The notes under the pieces: model-generated
Seen by the model: only the letters and a program-made list of their open reading frames with translations
What the model was told of the DNA's origin: nothing
The model's database searches: none
Assembly: GCF_000247815.1 (NCBI RefSeq)
Contig: NC_021686.1
Location: 403,929 to 467,928 of the forward strand
Direction of reading: 5' to 3'
Origin: Ficedula albicollis
Lineage: Eukaryota; Chordata; Aves; Passeriformes; Muscicapidae
DNA length: 64,000 nucleotides
Position numbers and translations under genes: made by a program
Shown here: positions 57,066 through 64,000 of the stretch, one piece after another
Numbering within the stretch: position 1 is the first letter of the stretch
Layout of the letters: each line of letters begins with the position of its first letter

Positions 57066-59741
57066 AGAATTCCCCCCTGCAGGGGAGGATGTTCTGGTAC
57101 TGGGTTGGCATGGCACCTGGGGTCTGTAGGTGTGGGGAGGTGCTCCCCTGCTGGGGCAGGTAGTCTTGTATTCAGACTCAAAGAGGAGAAATGCAACAAG
57201 TCTTTTACTGGGAAATGAGCTCAGGAAGCTGGGTACTCAAGTGATAAATTGCTGGACTGTGTAGTTGTGTGTCCTGTAGCCCTGTGTGGGACCTGGCCAG
57301 GAGACCAGGAGCGCTTTATAAACAAGAGAGTAAAGATGTGCCTAGGGTCCAAGGAGCACAGCCTCGAGCAACCAAATGTTTGCTTTCCCAATGCTGCTCC
57401 TGGGAGCCTTGGCTACCTGAGATGATAGTGTGTGTCTGTTATTTCAGTCAGGCAGGCTGAAATGCCCAGACACTATAAGGTTTTTCTGCAGAACCAATCT
57501 GAAAGTCTTTCTTGGAGGCTGTGTGTACACCTGTCTGCCATGGCAAAAACGGGCCATGTATGAAACCATTTTACAGGACAGTTGGAAGCAGAGATACTAA
57601 GGCAAGTTGCAGGTTCCCCCTCTGAACGCACTGTCCTGGCTGTGGATTCTGTGCTGTGCTGGACCACAGAGGTTCGTGGTATTCATCAGGATCCTTGCAC
57701 ATCTTGCCTCCACCCAAGGCCACTGTTGTAACTTGACCTTAGCTTCAACATGCCTTCTGCTTCCCTTCCCTGAGGAAGTGAGCTGGCTCCTACATCCCCA
57801 GCAGTTGCTCTGAAATAGGTAGGGGAAGACTGCAATACTGGCATAGAGGTTCATTCGGCTGCTCCTTCCCACCCTCCAGATAATGCCACTGAGACTGGCT
57901 GGGATGTTTTGGTGCATGGACAAACCTCTACAGCAAGTGGTGGTAGGTGAGTGATGCTAGAGACCTCCTTTGTGATTTCAGAGCAGGGCAGGGTGTCCCT
58001 GTCCAACAGAGGCACCCTTCGGGCTGAGCCTGCTACAGGCCAGCTCTCTGAGTATGCACACCTGAAGGTGCATCCCAACAAGGGGAAGGACAGGATCCTT
58101 GTGCTTTGCAAACCCTTTCTGCTTGTGGCTGAGGACAGCCAGCATTGAAATAGGACAGCACGGTTGTGCTACGTGGCACCTCAAGTCCACACTACATCAG
58201 GACCTGACCTGACCTGGAGTCTCTACCCACAGGAAGAGGTTTCCCTTGGTCACAGCAGCTCTGCTCTGTCTCAGATGAAGCCGCCTGTGAGCAGGCTCAC
58301 CCAGGCCCGTGGTTCCATCAACAGCTCCTGCCCTGGGGGTACGTCTGCCTGGAGCTGGGCCTGCCCAGGGGAGCTGGCGTGGGACAGGCACACACAGCCA
58401 GGGGTTGTCTGCAGCCCCTGTTTGCTGTTGATCCTGACACGGTGCCCTCACTTTTCTTTCCCAGCTATGGCTCTGTGTTGTGAAACATTGACTGCCTTAC
58501 ACCAATGAGATGGCCAGGCAGCAGAAGACTTTGGAGGAGCCTTCTGCTGAGCTCTGAAGCCTGATGCTCCATAGGCCAAGTCCTCAGCCAGTGCACAGAT
58601 GTGGGCACTGAACTGCACAAACTGCACCTCCTGAAAAATGCTCCTGCTGAGCTCTCTGAGACTCTCATGGTACACCTGGCCAGGGCTGGTCAAGACCCTC
58701 ACAGAGATTCACGCTGGCATAGGAGCAGGGCCTCAGGAGGGAGCAGCATCCCAGCCACAGTGCTGCTGGCAGTGGAGCCTGCCAGGGAATTACAGATTAA
58801 TGTGGAACTGCTCTGAGATGAAACACTTTGGATCAGGACCACAACCGAAAATATTTCAAGTTGGATCAAACTGATCCAAACAAATCTGTTTGTTTCCTGC
58901 TTTCCCAGCAGGCAGCCAGTCTTAAAGGTCACAGAGCTGAAAAGTGTGGCTGGGCACAAGTGGATTTTCCTTTAGGAAAATTACAATGACAGAAAATTCC
59001 TGACCAACTTTGCCTTAAGGCCGAAGAAGGGGGTGATTCACCTCTCCCAATTTTAGACCTCTTTGTGAGGAGCTGAGAAGAGGAGCCCTGGAATGCAGAG
59101 AGTTTGGCATCTATAGCCAGCACAGAGGTCCCCACTCGCCAGGGGACAAGGCCAGCAGGAGTGATGGCTGGTCTTCTGCACATTCCTGCATGCTGAGTGG
59201 AAGCCTGGACTCCTCAAAGCAGCCCTCCAAACTGCTGACTTGGGAAGTGGGAGCCTTTCCAAGCCTTGGGAGCTGTAGTGACATGGTGAGATGGTATGCA
59301 GACAGGTTTAGCCAGACAGTGACAATAGCAATCAGACTTATCCCTTCTGACAATTGCTTTTTTGATAACTGCCTGTATTGTTAGCCTGCATCAGCCAGTG
59401 ACACAGAGATGGAAATGTGCAGGGACAGGCTTTGTAACTGTCTCAGCCGCTGGGTCCTCATTCTCTCCCAAAAGCAGGGCCCTGATTCCCTGATCCACAC
59501 CCCTGTGGGCCAAGCTCTGGAGCAGCTGCTGATGGCAGGAGCAGCCTGCGGGCTGCTCTCCTTTGCGGGTGTCTCACTGCAGGCGGCCACGTTGGAGGAG
59601 ATGCTCGGAGCTGGAGAGCTGCTGGCTCCCATCTGAGTGCAGGTCACTGATCCAGCCCGAGGGCTCCAGCTCTGTGCTGTGAACTCACCTCGGCATCCGG
59701 CTGGTCCCCGAGGTGATCTCACCCACCAGGTTTTTCCGCAG

Positions 59742-60167
<426 letters not shown>

Positions 60168-63100
60168 GTGTGCGCAGGGAGCTGGCCCAGGACATCCGCT
60201 CGGCAGCCGGGGATGCTGCTGCTGGAAAGCAGTGCAGAGGCCAGAGCTGTGCGAGCAGCTGTGTGCACGCAGAGCTGTGAGCAGGAGCGCACTGGGGTAC
60301 TCAGTGTGTCCCTCATCTCTGCTGCTGTCCTGTGTCTAACTGATGCACGCTGCCTTCTAAGCTAAGAACTTGCCCTTCAAATTTGTCAATGTCACTTTAA
60401 TCCACAGAGCGCTTTTAAGATGCTCATATGTATTTGGCAACTGGGGTCTGTTTTTATTAGTAAAATTGTAGCATATGATATTAAAAGGTTTGTTTTCATT
60501 GCCCTTGTTGAAAGGGATGCCAAATGCAAATCCATTTAGATGAGTGAATTGGATTTATAAACTTCCTTTTACTGTCCCTATTAAACAGGTGACAAGCCAG
60601 GGCCTTGGAGTTTCTCTCCTTTTCTGGGTGCTGGTTCAGGAGCAACAACAGAGAGTGCTCTGACCCTGCCCACTGCCCAGTCAGGCAGGCGAGCAGAGCT
60701 GCCTGCCTAGTGCACTCTCAACCCTACCTCACCTGGGGCCAGCTGGGAAGGGAAGGGAACAGGCTGTTCAGTTTGGGAGTAGGTTGACTGGAGGTGGCTC
60801 CTGTGGAGCCCCAGCAGCAGTCCCTGTGCCTTCACTGGGCTCTGTCATGACACGGCTGCAGCAGGAGCTGCCTGCAGACTCCCTGGCAGGGAGCTTGGCT
60901 GCCATGGCCTGCAGAATGCCCTCAGTGGCACTGGGGCTGATATGCCCAGGGCCACAGCACAGTCTGGGGCAGAGGAGAGATGATCCCAAACCTCTGCAGC
61001 CCTGGGGACAGAGCTGGACCGAGCTGAGACCACTGAGTGTTACTTTTGGTGGGTTGCTCCCTATCCTGTTTCCCCCCTGAGATGCCAGTAGCTGCATTAT
61101 CTGTGTTCTGGTGCATGTATTCTTCCTCTCTCTGTCTCTGTGGCTGCTCATTGTGCACTGTGGAGGGTGTGGCAGCCGGCTGTGCACCTGAGGTACCTCT
61201 GTACCCTGCAGAGGGAACAGTGCCCTTGTGAGAATGCTGTCCGTGGTGGAGGTGCTGCTCAGGGTGCCCCAAGCTTGTTCTCTATGTTCATACTCTTGCT
61301 GATCTCCGCACCTGACTTGCCTCTTCTTGTCATGATTTTCTCTTCAAGAAAATGCAGAATTTGTGTTCATGGACTGACCCTTGTTCTCCAAAGAACCCAA
61401 TGATGCCCATTGCACCTCCCATCTTGCCCTGGCCTGGGACACCTGTCCACATTCCCGACCACTTCCTGCACTTCTTACCTTCACTTCATCCCCTCATAAC
61501 ATCCCAGAGGACACTCTTCTGGAAGTTCTTCCAGAAACTTGGTGATCCCTACTACAACCCCCTGATGGATTTGATTGCCCAGCCCAGTGCTGTGGGAGCA
61601 ATACCCTGCAGGTCTGTAAGTGCAGCTCCTCTGGTGCTGTGCATCTCTGTTAGTGCAAGCCCACAAGATGCAGAGCTTGTGCAGCATTAGCAGCATTGAG
61701 TCATCATTATAGTCCAGAACATTTATAGTTTTATTTCTAGCATCAAGACTCTTTTTTCCCAAAGGATCTGAAATCCTGGGGATACTGCTGCTGTGTTTGA
61801 TCTGGGTCTTTTCAATTGGCGCTAGGAAGGAGGGTGGAGGAACCCCATCTGACCTGGCCTGATGGAGCATCAGGTTGTCCAAGCTCAAGATGGGCTCCAA
61901 GGATGTAGGGGTGGCAGAAGGGGACAGAAGGCAGAGAGGGAGTAAACCTCTTTGGTGAGTTGTTGTCCATTCTGTGTCTGCAGTGGCAGGCTGGGTACTG
62001 CGGGGGGGTCAGGCTGCTTTACCTTGGGCCTATGAGAAGGGATGTCCTGGTCCTCAGGGTCCTGAAAGGTGCCCCTTTCCAACATGTTGTGCCCTTGCTG
62101 CCCGTCCTGCAGCCAGCCAGGTACGTCCACCTGGTACCTGGGGAGCAGCAGCAGTGTGGGGCTGGCACTTCTCACATGGAAGCACAGGAAGAGGGAAGTG
62201 ATTCAAAGCCACCCAGTGAGTCACTGGCTGAGCTGGGAATAAAGCAAAAGTCTTTTGCTCAAACCACTCACTCAGCCACCTTCTCTGGGGAGGTTGGGGG
62301 CATTCAAGGGGACTTTGCCTGCTTCTGTTTCCAAAGAATCAGAGCTGCAGACATAACCCAGCAGATGCTCTGCTCTAAGCTGCGCTTGCAAGACTGGTTG
62401 CTTAGAAAATGATATGAGCTGAAGGGGCAAGGCAGCTGCTCTCTGGGGCAAAGCACAAGGATCTGTGCAGGGGAGAGAGTGGTGGGACTCAGACTCTGAC
62501 TCCAGCCCTTATGCAGTCACAGGCAGGGTGAGGTACCCAGATGTTCCAGTGGAGGGTCTAACTGAGCAGTCGGAACAGTTTAATGATTTTCTGCCCACTG
62601 TATGTCACTATCACTGTGTGCTTGGCTGGCAGACCTCCTGCGTCCTGTGGCCAGAGTTCGGCACTTCTGCTCGCACCGTGGGGTGCTCCCCCTCCCTAGC
62701 ACCCAGAGGTGGGATCAGCCATCTGCCAGGGCTGTCTCCTCCTCAGCAGCCCATGGCAGCTCCACCATCTTCTTCCTCCTGCTCCACCGCCTCCCCGGGA
62801 TTCAGCTTTTGGAGCAGCTTATCTCTGTTTCCAGTGTGCAGGCCAAGCCAAGCTGTGCATGTTCCTTGTTTGTGCCTTGTTTCAGCTCTGCTCTGTGCCA
62901 GCCATGGTGGGAGGCTGTGGCTGGCAGCCGAGCCCACAGCCACCACAGGGCTGGACTTTGCTGAAGCCCTGAGCTGTGTGGTGGCACAGCTGGCCCAGCC
63001 AAAGGTGGCTGTGGTGGCCGGAGGCATCAGCCCTGGAGGAAAGGCTGTTTGTTTACCCGGGGCTATGGGTGTGCTTGCCCAATTCCGTGGGGCATGGGCC

Positions 63101-64000
63101 AAGCCACAGTGTCTGGCGAGTGACTGAGAGACAACAGTGTGCAAGACATGGGATCTGTGGTTTCTACAGGCTGATGAGCTGGTGCACAGCTTTGGCAGTG
63201 TCTTGCAAAGAAGTGGTCCCTGGGATTGGAAAGAAGGGATGGGAAGAGTCTCAGCTCTCTGTGGTGCAGCTGGATGGCTTGTTTGGGTTTCCAGTGGTTG
63301 CTCTGGAGGTTGAGCTCATTTTTGCTCTCTGTTCTGCTTCAAACTGGTGGAGCAGTGGTGAGAGCCCAGTGGCTCTTCTTGCTCTGGAGCTAGGAGATTC
63401 CCCACAGCTGCCAGTCTTCTAGCTTGTCCCCAGCCCAGTAAGCCCAGTGGCTGGAGCTGTGTGGATGTCCTGCCTGCTCTACCATTCCAGAGCCCACATG
63501 AGATAAAGCAGGTGGCTGGTGATGTCACTCTGGCCCTAAAGTCATAACCCATCACCTCTGTGTGGCTGTCTGGAATAAGCTGACATATGCTCATTTGTCC
63601 CTTTCCCCAGAAAAAGCAAAGCACAGCCCATTGCCTGAGGCTGCAGGGGTTGCTGAGGTGGAGACTCTGGGGAGATGCTGACTCTGAGCTGTTGTCTCCC
63701 AGCTGATTGCTCTATAGCTCCTCCTGGCCTGGTCAGGTTGTTGCCTGGACCATGCTGAGGAGGGTGGATGGAGGAGATGCTGCAGTGCAAGGAGCTGTGG
63801 AGCTCTCAGAAGGGAAGAGAGATCTGTCCTGATGCTGTCACTGTGCTGTAGGGCCAGGGATGGACTCCTTCACCCTGCAGTAACCAGACCGTGGTGCTAG
63901 CAGGGTCTGACTGGTTGCCCATGGTGGAGCACCCAAACTGGCCCCCCGGCTCCCTCCAGCAGACATGGATGTGCTTGGTGCTTAGATGGGGAGATATGCT
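60168..64000. other. GC-rich stretch with unresolved coding-like frames
   Basis: Besides the exon candidate at 61984-62120, there are open frames at 61481-61900 (minus, 139 codons), 62465-63127 (plus, 220 codons) and 62602-62964 (plus, 120 codons). They overlap in different phases and I recognise none. High GC alone makes such frames common. Confidence 0.35.
61984..62120 (+). CDS. Candidate exon, unidentified plus-strand gene
   Basis: 137 bases between CTGTGTCTGCAG (AG 61982-61983) and a strong donor CCAG|GTACGT (GT 62121-62122). The phase-0 frame is open and hydrophobic/basic: WQAGYCGGVRLLYLGPMRRD, then VLVLRVLKGAPFQHVVPLLP and VLQPA. The peptide composition looks protein-like and the splice sites are good, but I do not recognise the family. 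It might belong with the GC-rich exon candidate at 59742-60167, which lies on the same strand; that link is speculative. Confidence 0.28.

Larger units (their letters stand above)
55566..59741. other. No gene seen
   Basis: Two CR1 end scraps and rising GC content toward the right. Open frames such as 58448-58702 (minus) and 58601-58816 (plus) overlap each other and have no recognisable family. A 75-codon frame at 59409-59636 lies just before the GC-rich block and may or may not belong to it. Confidence 0.4.

Noticed and set aside
62465..63127. 220-codon plus-strand frame
   Set aside because: GC-rich region with overlapping frames in other phases; Ser/Pro/Cys-rich composition without domain.

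Overview
This is a window of vertebrate nuclear DNA, almost certainly from a bird. It holds many CR1 LINE fragments of avian type, avian LTR-type repeats, and one intron-containing gene that reads clearly as TBC1D24, with a conserved open frame and no sign of decay. I cannot name the species. There is no bacterial, plasmid or phage content; most open frames here are chance frames in non-coding DNA.

Layout. 1-8.0 kb: intergenic DNA with one long CR1 fragment and a short tandem duplication; no gene readable. 8.0-11.8 kb: probable 3' UTR of TBC1D24, free of recognisable interspersed repeats and ending at an ATTAAA signal on the minus strand. 11.8-27.1 kb: all seven coding exons of TBC1D24 on the minus strand, including an 18-nt microexon at 24014-24031, giving 561 codons plus stop. 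Its introns carry CR1 copies, a solo LTR inserted into one of those CR1 copies, several short tandem duplications and one LTR-like fragment. 27.1-39.7 kb: AT-rich DNA, probably the 5' UTR intron of TBC1D24 plus CR1 copies and low-complexity DNA. 39.8-40.9 kb: a CpG island with opposite GC skew on its two sides, interrupted by an uninterrupted 446-base G run; it is the best candidate promoter for TBC1D24. 41-43.2 kb: repeat-dense stretch (LTR-like fragment, two CR1 copies, TAA microsatellite, TTTTG repeat, 43-base T run). 43.2-59.7 kb: no recognised gene, with a few coding-like frames of unknown nature. 59.7-64 kb: GC-rich DNA with a second G run (237 bases) that appears to split a GC-rich exon of an unidentified plus-strand gene, plus another exon-like block.

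Most informative points: the complete TBC1D24 model with its microexon and long upstream pyrimidine tract; the two giant G homopolymers, both inside CpG-rich DNA, one bounded by a 30-bp direct repeat and breaking a reading frame (assembly error or real expansion); the LTR-in-CR1 nesting with a 40-bp/80-bp higher-order minisatellite inside the LTR; and at least eight loci with two-copy tandem duplications of 50-92 bp. I did not find a convincing novel molecular system.
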